From Alkaliphilus sp. (GTDB lineage Bacteria; Bacillota; Clostridia; Peptostreptococcales; Thermotaleaceae), in contig JAGXRU010000032.1 of NCBI GenBank assembly GCA_018335765.1, forward strand, positions 1 through 7,331: a stretch of DNA of 7,331 nucleotides, read 5' to 3'. The stretch's first letter is position 1, and every line of letters begins with the position of its first letter. The position numbers and the translations under genes were made by a program. Below the pieces are notes generated by a model that was not told the DNA's origin, did no database searches, and saw nothing but the letters and a program-made list of their open reading frames with translations. This document shows, in pieces, positions 1-5,666 of the stretch.

Positions 1-691
1 CCATATCTGCCTCGCCATTAAGTAATTTATCAAGTACGGTAGTGTCTCCATAAGGTAGACCGGCAGATAAATAACCATTAAAGTTATGAAGTCCGGTTAC
101 CCATCTCAAATCAGGACCTGCCCCCATAGAAACTACGGATTTAAGACCTAATTCGTCTTTCATAGCGTCAATTTTTTCAAAGGCTGCTCTGTAACCTTCC
201 TGTGAAGTCAATGTAGCTGGATCAACGCCGGCTTTTTCTAAAATCTCAACGTTGTAGGCCATTCCCCAGGCTTCAACCGCTACCGGGAAACCGTATACCT
301 TACCGTCCACAGCAAATTCCAATGAGGTGAGGTCGATCCACTCGTCTCCGTCAAAAGGAGTCAACTGTGATTTCCAAGTGTTATATCCACCCATTCCCTC
401 AATAACAAAGATATCAGGTTGTCTGTCTGATTGGAACTCTGCTTTTAAGGTTTCTGCATACGGAGTATCTCCGCCTGAAGTTTTAACAGTTACTTTTACC
501 CCTGTTTCAGCCTCATACAATGCTGCTAAAGCAGTTAACTGTTCACCGATTTCAACCTTGTTCTGATAGATAACCACAGATTGCTCAACAGGTGCTTCAG
601 TAGCAGGCGCTTCAGTAGCAGGGCTAGCGCAACCTACAACTAGTAGCATGAGCATAGAAACTACTAATGCTATTGTTAAAATTTTTTTCAT
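1..691 (-). CDS. Sugar-type ABC transporter extracellular solute-binding lipoprotein (partial, C-terminus off the left edge)
   Basis: About 230 codons read leftward from ATG 691-689 and the frame stays open to the window edge, so the protein is truncated here. The N-terminus is a lipoprotein signal peptide: MKK, a hydrophobic stretch (residues 4-19), then a lipobox LVVGC with the lipidated Cys at residue 21. A short linker with a tandem ATEAP repeat follows. The mature part shows features of the family 1 (maltose/oligosaccharide) binding proteins: a first strand near VVIYQN, a segment LTALAALYEAETGVKVTV, an RQPDIFVIEG strand, VDGKVYGFPVAVEAWGMAYN (the usual 'KvYGvP..v...g..YN' signature) and, at the edge, LLNGEADM. 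By family knowledge it captures a carbohydrate outside the membrane and delivers it to a permease pair; the exact sugar cannot be read. It is transcribed divergently from the AraC-type gene, its likely regulator. Family assignment is firm, substrate is not. Confidence 0.93.
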   Translation of the reverse strand, partial: MKKILTIALVVSMLMLLVVGCASPATEAPATEAPVEQSVVIYQNKVEIGEQLTALAALYEAETGVKVTVKTSGGDTPYAETLKAEFQSDRQPDIFVIEGMGGYNTWKSQLTPFDGDEWIDLTSLEFAVDGKVYGFPVAVEAWGMAYNVEILEKAGVDPATLTSQEGYRAAFEKIDAMKDELGLKSVVSMGAGPDLRWVTGLHNFNGYLSAGLPYGDTTVLDKLLNGEADM

Positions 692-699
692 TACATTTT

Positions 700-705
700 C
701 CCCCC
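700..705 (-). promoter_or_regulatory. Poly-G ribosome binding site of the solute-binding protein gene, with a start-stop codon pair next to it
   Basis: On the minus strand a run of six G lies 8 nt before the ATG at 691-689, the start chosen because MKK plus hydrophobic core plus lipobox follows directly. Between them, ATG 696-694 is followed at once by TAA 693-691, whose last A is the first base of the real start (a TAATG overlap). The upstream ATG lies only 3 nt from the G-run, so it is probably a poor start. Confidence 0.6.
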
Positions 706-717
706 ATCATTTTTTAG

Positions 718-748
718 AAACAATTACTCTAAATATAATAAATTGTTT
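718..748. repeat. 8-bp inverted repeat AAACAATT / AATTGTTT in the divergent promoter region
   Basis: AAACAATT at 718-725 is matched exactly by AATTGTTT at 741-748, separated by 15 bp. The core ATTGTT recurs at 775-780 and 838-843. The spacer contains the best minus-strand -10 candidates for the solute-binding protein gene (TATATT, complement of 732-737; TATTAT, complement of 735-740), neither with a good -35. An operator role for the AraC-type regulator is inference; the region is very AT-rich and some repetition is expected by chance. Confidence 0.4.
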
Positions 749-811
749 TTTAACCATTATTCCATTTAGACATGATTGTTTCCTTGCTGTAAATTATATA
801 CTTTTTCACCT

Positions 812-848
812 TTGAGTTCTTATACATTTCTGTTATAATTGTTATAAT
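812..848 (+). promoter_or_regulatory. Promoter of the AraC-family gene with a duplicated extended -10 element
   Basis: TTGAGT (812-817) as a 4/6 -35 box stands 16 bp before TATAAT (834-839), which is preceded by TGT, giving the extended -10 form TGnTATAAT. The 9-bp unit GTTATAATT is repeated in perfect tandem (832-840 and 841-849), so a second TGTTATAAT (TATAAT at 843-848) lies 9 bp downstream. The first copy has the better -35 partner. The AGGAGG ribosome binding site at 863-868 precedes the ATG at 874 by 5 nt, so the 5' leader is short. Confidence 0.72.
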
Positions 849-873
849 TACGACATAAAATTAGGAGGGAAAA

Positions 874-1578
874 ATGAATACCCATCTAATAAAGGAAAAA
901 CTCAAAAATCTAAATCTATCTTATCAGCATCCTTCTTATTCTTTAGAGAAAAAATTGCTCACTGAAATCAAGATGGGCTTAATAAATGAAAGCATGCAGA
1001 CACTCAAGGAAATCAATTCCTCAGAAAGGGCAGTTCTGGCTAAAATTCCTTTGCGATCCATTAAGAATTCTCTTATCTCCTCCTGCACTTTATTCACCAG
1101 AGCCGTCTTAGAAATAGGCATTAATCCTGAAGATGCCTTTGCCTTGAGCGATGTTTTCATAAACCAAATCGAATTATTTGATGATGCAAAAGCTCTGTCA
1201 GACTATGAGTTTAAGATGCTCGAAGAATTTATCAAACTCGGACAGAAAAAGCAGATGATCAATTTTTCTCATCCTATCAGACAGATTATTAGGTACATCA
1301 ATGAAAATATCACGAAAAAAATAACACTTTCTGACCTTTCTAAGCTGACGGCGAAATCTCCTGACTATTTGTCCAAGCTCTTTAAAAAGGAAGTAGGGAT
1401 TAATCTCACTACCTTTATACATCAACAAAAAATTGAAGCTGCTAAATACTTTTTGGAATATACCACAACTGAAATTACAGAAATAGCCACTTTACTCGTG
1501 TTTTCAAATCCAGCTCACTTTTCTAAAGTGTTTAAACAACATGTAGGATTAAGCCCCTCACAACACAGGCGAACATAG
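874..1578 (+). CDS. AraC/XylS-family transcriptional regulator
   Basis: A 234-residue protein. The last ~100 residues form the AraC DNA-binding domain with two helix-turn-helix motifs: the first around residues 150-171 (ITLSDLSKLTAKSPDYLSKLFKKEVG), the second around 200-221 (EITEIATLLVFSNPAHFSKVFKQ), closing with the family-typical GLSPSQHRR. The N-terminal ~130 residues are helical by appearance and lack a cupin-type sugar pocket; the stretch RSIKNSLISSCTLFTRAVLEIGINPEDAFALSDVFINQIE resembles a conserved segment of a subgroup of Firmicutes AraC regulators. The start is supported by AGGAGGG 5 nt upstream. It diverges from the solute-binding protein gene, which suggests control of that sugar uptake locus, but it also reads into the two-component genes with no terminator between. 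The effector is unknown. Family assignment is firm; target is inferred from position. Confidence 0.92.
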   Translation: MNTHLIKEKLKNLNLSYQHPSYSLEKKLLTEIKMGLINESMQTLKEINSSERAVLAKIPLRSIKNSLISSCTLFTRAVLEIGINPEDAFALSDVFINQIELFDDAKALSDYEFKMLEEFIKLGQKKQMINFSHPIRQIIRYINENITKKITLSDLSKLTAKSPDYLSKLFKKEVGINLTTFIHQQKIEAAKYFLEYTTTEITEIATLLVFSNPAHFSKVFKQHVGLSPSQHRRT

Positions 1579-1622
1579 TAAGGGTGCCGGGAATATTTCA
1601 AAAAGAAAAATAATTATGGCAG

Positions 1623-1628
1623 AGGTGA
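1623..1628 (+). promoter_or_regulatory. Ribosome binding site that fixes the TTG start of the response regulator
   Basis: AGGTGA lies 7 nt before TTG 1636-1638. No ATG or GTG is available before the receiver-domain acidic pair at residues 11-12, so the TTG codon is required to give a complete receiver domain. Confidence 0.75.
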
Positions 1629-1635
1629 TTTTATT

Positions 1636-2328
1636 TTGAATACAGTTGGGCATATTTTGATTTGTGATGATCAATTCATTATTCACGAGACAATAATTTT
1701 ATATCTGAAAGCCGAAGGCTTTACTTATGATTCTGCATATGATGGCGAAGAAGCAATAAGAAAAGCCTATGAAGCAAACCCTGATTTAATTATTTTAGAT
1801 CTCATGATGCCGAAAATTAACGGGATCGAAGTCTGTCGAACGCTTCGCAAGACAACAGATGTTCCTATTATAATGCTGACCGCAAAAGGTGAAGAGATAG
1901 ATAAAATTCTTGGGCTTGAGTTAGGTGCTGATGATTATATAGTGAAACCCTTTAGCCCACGAGAAGTAGTGGCAAGAGTAAAAACGGTTTTACGCCGCAA
2001 ACCCTCAAAGAGCAACGAAAACAAATCCATATTACGCTTTGAAGGACTGGAAATAAACATATCGTCTTATGAGGTACGCCTTAATGAAAAACTTCTGCAC
2101 TTTACACCCAAAGAAGTAGAACTTATTTATTTATTAGCTTCTCATCCTGGACAGGTTTTTGATAGGGAGCAAATACTACAAGAGGTTTGGGGATCGGACT
2201 ACTTTGGTGATACTCGAAGCGTTGATACGCAAATAAAGCGTATCCGCCAAAAACTGTCTTCTGCTAATATGAAATGGAGTATCCGAAGCATTTATGGAGT
2301 GGGCTATAAGTTTGAAGTATTTAAGTAA
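1636..2328 (+). CDS. OmpR/PhoB-family two-component response regulator
   Basis: A 230-residue, full-length member of the family. The receiver domain (about 5-120) has the acidic pair D11/D12, phospho-acceptor D55 in LIILDLMMP, the switch Thr at 82 (MLTAKG) and Lys 104 in DDYIVKPFSPRE. A short polar linker (residues 121-131) leads to the winged-helix DNA-binding domain (132-230), with FTPKEVELIYLLASHPGQVF, the recognition helix around TRSVDTQIKRIRQKL (193-207) and the wing IYGVGYKF (219-226). It begins with TTG behind an AGGTGA site. It lies 57 bp after the AraC gene and 66 bp before the best kinase start, and is the obvious partner of that kinase. Members of this family bind direct repeats with 10-11 bp spacing; such a repeat lies before the exporter operon at 4227-4246, which makes the exporter the probable target. 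No key residue is missing. Confidence 0.95.
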   Translation: MNTVGHILICDDQFIIHETIILYLKAEGFTYDSAYDGEEAIRKAYEANPDLIILDLMMPKINGIEVCRTLRKTTDVPIIMLTAKGEEIDKILGLELGADDYIVKPFSPREVVARVKTVLRRKPSKSNENKSILRFEGLEINISSYEVRLNEKLLHFTPKEVELIYLLASHPGQVFDREQILQEVWGSDYFGDTRSVDTQIKRIRQKLSSANMKWSIRSIYGVGYKFEVFK

Positions 2329-2335
2329 TAATAAA

Positions 2336-2350
2336 GAAAACTAGGTTTTC
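2336..2350 (+). other. Small perfect hairpin in the gap between response regulator and kinase genes
   Basis: GAAAAC (2336-2341), loop TAG, GTTTTC (2345-2350). There is no U-tract after it and the stem is AT-rich with six pairs, so it is not a terminator. It could at most affect mRNA processing or translation of the kinase; chance occurrence is possible. Confidence 0.3.
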
Positions 2351-2384
2351 CATTAGTTTGCATGTCGTATCAATTCGGCGGAAT

Positions 2385-2389
2385 AGGAG
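2385..2389 (+). promoter_or_regulatory. Ribosome binding site favouring a GTG start for the sensor kinase
   Basis: AGGAG stands 5 nt before GTG 2395-2397, whose product begins MKKNVFLRR directly before the first membrane helix. The in-frame ATG at 2362 has no purine-rich site at proper distance, and would add only eleven residues (MSYQFGGIGVV). Confidence 0.65.
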
Positions 2390-2394
2390 TTGTC

Positions 2395-4167
2395 GTGAAA
2401 AAAAATGTATTTCTTAGAAGAATGCTTTCCTTATTGATAGGAACAATAATATTATACTTAATTCTCAATACGATAATCTTTTTGTTCATTGGCAATGATA
2501 TGTTCATTGAAATGCAAATCCGTGAACTTAAGCCAAAAGCACAAGCAATTTCTAATTTGGTTTTGAAATACCAGCAGGGCTTTATTACAAAACATGAGCT
2601 TGATGAGCAGTTTTCAATCAATAACGAAGTTTGGAATGCCACAGTATTCGTTTACGACAGAGAAGGCAAGCTCATAATAAGTAATGAAGGTATGCTGTTG
2701 TCACGATTTCCAAAAGAATTTCAACATCGCATTAGCCCTATGCTAAATGAGATTTTCGGAGAATATCTTCATTTAGCCTTATCTGGGCAAGAAGTTATGT
2801 CTAGCAACTTTAAAGAAGATGGCCCGTTTCTTGTAGTAGGTAAGCCTATCTTTAATGATACCACGATTACAGGTGCCGTTTTTCTGACTAAGCCACCTGA
2901 AGAGTTTGCAACAGCTTTAGTAGGGCTTAGGAATTCTATGATATTAAGTGCGTTAGGTGTTTTACTTCTAATGATTTTTCCTGTGTATCGTATTACAAAG
3001 CATCTTGTGAATCCACTAAAACAGATGAGAGATGTGGCAATCAATATGGCTAATGGAAATCTTACAGAACAAGCCAATGAAACATATAAAGGAGAGCTTG
3101 GAGAACTTGGACGTTCGCTCAATTACTTATCCTCTAGGCTATCCCATACAATCTCAGCTCTAGAGATAGAACGAAACAGACTTAAACAGACAATTGACGG
3201 CTTGTCTGAAGGGATTGTAGCCATAGATGCGGACGGAAGTATCACCCATATTAATCCCGCTATCCGCAGTATTTTCGGTACAAGGCAAGAAGATGGTCCT
3301 ATGGGAATCATCCCTAGCCGAGAGTTATGGGAAGACTTTGATACTGTGATTTCGCAAGGATACACGATTGTGCGTAGTATGAAGTGGAAACAAATGGGTC
3401 TAAGAATCACGATTTGTCCATTAACTGATGAATTAAATCATATCGCAGGTGCAGTTGGTTTGTTTCGAGATGTTACCGAATCAGAGCGACTAGAACAAAC
3501 TAGACGGGACTATGTTTCCAATGTTTCCCACGAGTTACGCACCCCCGTATCAGCCCTTAGGGCATTATCAGAAACATTAGTTGATGACATGGTTTCTGAT
3601 GAAACTACAAAAAAACGTTATTATGCCCATATGTTATATGAAACCATAAGGCTTACAAGGCTTATTAATGATTTGCTTACATTATCCCGACTGCAGTCAG
3701 ATCCAACTGCTATAGAACGAAAAATATTCCAGGTCAACGAGGTCATGACAAATACTGCTGATCGCTACTGTGTACTGGCAAATGAGAAAGGTATAAATTT
3801 TTCATTTTCAGCTCTGGCAGAGGATGTTGTTATTAATAGCAATTTCGATTTAGTTGAGCAAGTGCTTATTATCCTACTCGATAATGCCATAAAGTACACT
3901 CCTGTGCAAGGAACTATCTTGCTATACGCAACTTCGGATGATAATATTGTGAAGATCTCTGTGTCCGATACAGGTATAGGCATATCCGCAGTTGATTTGC
4001 CACATATATTTGACAGATTTTATAAGGTTGATAAGGCACATGCTACCCAAGGAACAGGTTTAGGGCTTGCCATAGCCTTTGAAATTATCCAACGCTTGGG
4101 AGAGGAGATTTTTGTTGAGAGTAGTCTGGAAAAAGGGAGTACTTTTACTTTCACATTATCAAGCTAG
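2395..4167 (+). CDS. PhoR-like membrane sensor histidine kinase
   Basis: 590 residues from the GTG start (601 if ATG 2362 is used). In order: membrane helix (about 13-33), an extracytoplasmic domain of about 145 residues that looks Cache/PDC-like (ATVFVYDREGKLIIS; VGKPIFNDTTITGAVFL), second membrane helix (about 180-197), HAMP (198-251), PAS (about 260-362, with GIVAIDADGSITHINPA), HisKA with H379 in VSHELRTP, then the ATPase domain with the N box (N497 in LLDNAIKYTP), G1 box DTGIG (525-529), F box HIFDRFYK and G2 box GTGLGLA. All catalytic boxes are intact, so it should be an active kinase phosphorylating D55 of the preceding regulator. The HAMP-PAS-HisKA order matches PhoR/WalK-type kinases. 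The signal is unknown; an exporter-linked kinase would plausibly sense an envelope-acting compound, which is inference. A strong terminator begins right after its stop codon. Confidence 0.94.
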   Translation: MKKNVFLRRMLSLLIGTIILYLILNTIIFLFIGNDMFIEMQIRELKPKAQAISNLVLKYQQGFITKHELDEQFSINNEVWNATVFVYDREGKLIISNEGMLLSRFPKEFQHRISPMLNEIFGEYLHLALSGQEVMSSNFKEDGPFLVVGKPIFNDTTITGAVFLTKPPEEFATALVGLRNSMILSALGVLLLMIFPVYRITKHLVNPLKQMRDVAINMANGNLTEQANETYKGELGELGRSLNYLSSRLSHTISALEIERNRLKQTIDGLSEGIVAIDADGSITHINPAIRSIFGTRQEDGPMGIIPSRELWEDFDTVISQGYTIVRSMKWKQMGLRITICPLTDELNHIAGAVGLFRDVTESERLEQTRRDYVSNVSHELRTPVSALRALSETLVDDMVSDETTKKRYYAHMLYETIRLTRLINDLLTLSRLQSDPTAIERKIFQVNEVMTNTADRYCVLANEKGINFSFSALAEDVVINSNFDLVEQVLIILLDNAIKYTPVQGTILLYATSDDNIVKISVSDTGIGISAVDLPHIFDRFYKVDKAHATQGTGLGLAIAFEIIQRLGEEIFVESSLEKGSTFTFTLSS

Positions 4168-4169
4168 AA

Positions 4170-4213
4170 GTCAGAACATACAAGCGTCTAAGACGCTTTT
4201 TTTATGCTCTGAC
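4170..4213 (+). terminator. Intrinsic terminator after the kinase gene, nested inside a longer outer stem
   Basis: The inner palindrome AAGCGTCT-A-AGACGCTT (4182-4198; realistically a 7-bp stem with a 3-nt loop) runs into seven T (4197-4203), a standard rho-independent terminator starting 15 nt after the stop codon. An outer pair of arms, 4170-4180 and 4203-4213, matches at 10 of 11 positions, so the full 44 nt can fold as one long hairpin on read-through RNA. It separates the regulatory genes from the exporter operon. Confidence 0.85.
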
Positions 4214-4226
4214 ACAATCTTTCGTA

Positions 4227-4247
4227 TTTCTGCCATTTTTCTGCCAC
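4227..4247 (+). promoter_or_regulatory. Tandem direct repeat, probable binding site of the OmpR/PhoB-type regulator
   Basis: TTTCTGCCA occurs at 4227-4235 and again at 4238-4246, identical in all nine bases, one helical turn (11 bp) apart. The core CTGCCAT-TTTT-CTGCCAC (4230-4247) resembles the enterobacterial Pho box (CTGTCAT, four A/T bases, CTGTCAC) with one change per half. It lies between the terminator and the -10 of the exporter operon and takes the place of a -35 box. Binding by the regulator encoded at 1636-2328 is inferred from family behaviour and location. Confidence 0.7.
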
Positions 4248-4257
4248 ATTGTTTTGA

Positions 4258-4263
4258 TATCAT
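4258..4263 (+). promoter_or_regulatory. -10 element of the exporter operon promoter (extended type)
   Basis: TATCAT preceded by TGA gives an extended -10 (TGnTATCAT), starting exactly 10 bp after the CTGCCAC half-site, the same spacing I recall for the E. coli phoA promoter. A second candidate, TATATT at 4267-4272, is also possible. Neither has a recognisable -35 box, consistent with an activator-dependent promoter. The leader to the ATG at 4296 would be about 20-25 nt. Confidence 0.55.
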
Positions 4264-4284
4264 CATTATATTAAAACGAGAGTC

Positions 4285-4290
4285 AGGTGA
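4285..4290 (+). promoter_or_regulatory. Ribosome binding site of the membrane fusion protein gene
   Basis: AGGTGA is 5 nt before ATG 4296-4298. The in-frame GTG at 4287 lies inside this site and so is unlikely to be the start, which sets the protein start at MKKIFKFKK. Confidence 0.7.
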
Positions 4291-4295
4291 TAAAT

Positions 4296-5654
4296 ATGAA
4301 AAAAATATTCAAATTCAAAAAATCAATTGTTGCAGGCACAATAATAATTGCCATAGTTAGCTTGCTTGGAATCAGATCATTTTTACCGGGCAGAAATAGT
4401 AGTGCTGATAATGTACCCTATACTACACTTTCTAAAACTGACCTTGTCAACAGCATAAGTGTATCCGGAAATATCAAGAGTCAGAATTCTCAGAATGTTT
4501 ATTCCACTTTGAATTATCCTGTCAAGGAATTATTTGTGAGCGTAGGAGATCAAGTGGTGGCAGGAGATTTATTGGCAAAGCTTGATTCAGCATCCTTAGA
4601 ACTAGATATTGCACAACAACGCAGCAATCTAAATAATTCGGAAAAAAATTCAGCCATTGACCTTCAAAATAAGAAAAACATCTATCAAGATGCTAAAAAT
4701 CAGTTTGAAAATGGTTTCAATTCCGAACTAATCAGTGCTGGAAATAATGTCAAAACCACCGAAATAGATCTTCAAACAAAGAAAAGAGATTACGAAAATA
4801 ACAAGCTATTGTTTGAATCAGGTGCTATTTCTGAACAAGAATCAAATCAATCCAAGACAAATTATACCCTTGCAGTTGCCTCTCATGATAAGGCGGTAGC
4901 ATCTCTTAAGGCAACTAAAGTAAAAGTAGCACAGGATTTAAAGACAGCGGAAGCTAATTTGAAAAATGCTGAAGCTAATTATGCTAATGACAGCCAGAGA
5001 ATAGCTCTGCAAAAGCTCGAAAAAAACCTTGCTGATTCTGATATAAAATCGCCCATAGACGGTACAGTGACTGCGGTATATGCCGTGGTAGGCTCTCCCG
5101 GAAACGGCCTTCTGTTTGTAATAGAGGATACGGAAAATCTGATTGTTACCACATATGTAAAAGAGTATGATGCCGCAAAAGTAAATCCAGGGCAAATGGT
5201 AACCATAAAATCAGATGCTACCGGTGATGCTGTCCTAAATGGCAAGGTCATCAAAATTTCTCCTGCATCTTTGAAAAATGCGGCTGGAGAAACAAATATA
5301 TCCAGCACGGTAGAGTTTGAAACAGAAGTTGTCATCTTAGATCCTAAAACAGAATTAAAAATTGGAATGAATGCACGCCTTAACATTATTTTAGAGAAAA
5401 AGACAGATGTCTATGCAGTGCCTTTTGATGCTGTCACTGTAAATGACAAAGGACAGAATGTCGTATATATCATCACTGATGAAAATGGAAAACAAATTAC
5501 AAAAGAACTCGTAGTTAAAACAGGAATAGAAACCGATCTCTATACAGAGATATCAGGAGTCGGTCTATCGGCTGGAGTTCTTATAGCAAATAACGCTTCA
5601 AGTGTAGCATCCGATGATATTGCTAAATTAAAGCCGATGGAGAAAAAAAGATAG
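4296..5654 (+). CDS. Membrane fusion (HlyD/MacA/YknX-like) subunit of a tripartite ABC exporter
   Basis: 452 residues. A basic start (MKKIFKFKKS) and one hydrophobic helix (about 11-27) anchor it in the membrane with the rest outside. The lipoyl/biotinyl-like domain is split as usual in the family: first half around 76-98 (VKELFVSVGDQVVAGDLLAKLDS), second half around 245-270 (LADSDIKSPIDGTVTAVYAVVGSPG). Between them is a long heptad-rich helical hairpin (about 100-245, with repeats such as KTAEANLKNAEANYAND). Beta-barrel and membrane-proximal domains follow (about 280-435), including LKIGMNARLNIIL and DVYAVPFDAVTVNDKG. It should couple to the permease encoded downstream and assist substrate release. 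First gene of the exporter operon, with the ATPase gene 12 bp downstream. Family is clear; closest analogue by layout is YknX of Bacillus subtilis or MacA. Substrate is not readable. Confidence 0.92.
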   Translation: MKKIFKFKKSIVAGTIIIAIVSLLGIRSFLPGRNSSADNVPYTTLSKTDLVNSISVSGNIKSQNSQNVYSTLNYPVKELFVSVGDQVVAGDLLAKLDSASLELDIAQQRSNLNNSEKNSAIDLQNKKNIYQDAKNQFENGFNSELISAGNNVKTTEIDLQTKKRDYENNKLLFESGAISEQESNQSKTNYTLAVASHDKAVASLKATKVKVAQDLKTAEANLKNAEANYANDSQRIALQKLEKNLADSDIKSPIDGTVTAVYAVVGSPGNGLLFVIEDTENLIVTTYVKEYDAAKVNPGQMVTIKSDATGDAVLNGKVIKISPASLKNAAGETNISSTVEFETEVVILDPKTELKIGMNARLNIILEKKTDVYAVPFDAVTVNDKGQNVVYIITDENGKQITKELVVKTGIETDLYTEISGVGLSAGVLIANNASSVASDDIAKLKPMEKKR

Positions 5655-5666
5655 AAGGAGAAATCT

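Noticed and set aside
327..566. Plus-strand open frame inside the solute-binding protein gene
   Set aside because: Antisense to a clear lipoprotein frame with family motifs; composition looks like a shadow.
793..798. Perfect minus-strand TATAAT upstream of the solute-binding protein gene
   Set aside because: No acceptable -35 at 16-18 bp spacing, and it would give a leader of about 100 nt; kept only as a possible alternative.
817..835. TTTCTGTTA at 827-835 with a weaker TTCT 11 bp upstream, similar (7/9) to the exporter operator half-site
   Set aside because: It overlaps the AraC gene -10 element, the second half is poor and the region is AT-rich; not enough to claim autoregulation by the response regulator.
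692..873. Possible CcpA (catabolite) operator before the sugar-binding protein gene
   Set aside because: No sequence close to the TGNAANCGNWNNCA pattern was found by eye on either strand.
1585..1621. TGCC...GGCA pairing between the AraC and response regulator genes
   Set aside because: Four base pairs across a long AT-rich loop with no T-tract; not a terminator.
4079..4360. Open frame of 93 codons spanning the kinase end, terminator and exporter promoter
   Set aside because: It overlaps the intact kinase and fusion protein genes in another frame, runs through a terminator and has no recognisable domain or ribosome binding site.
4979..5386. Minus-strand open frame of 135 codons inside the fusion protein gene
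   Set aside because: Antisense to a well-supported coding frame, with no ribosome binding site or recognisable protein features.
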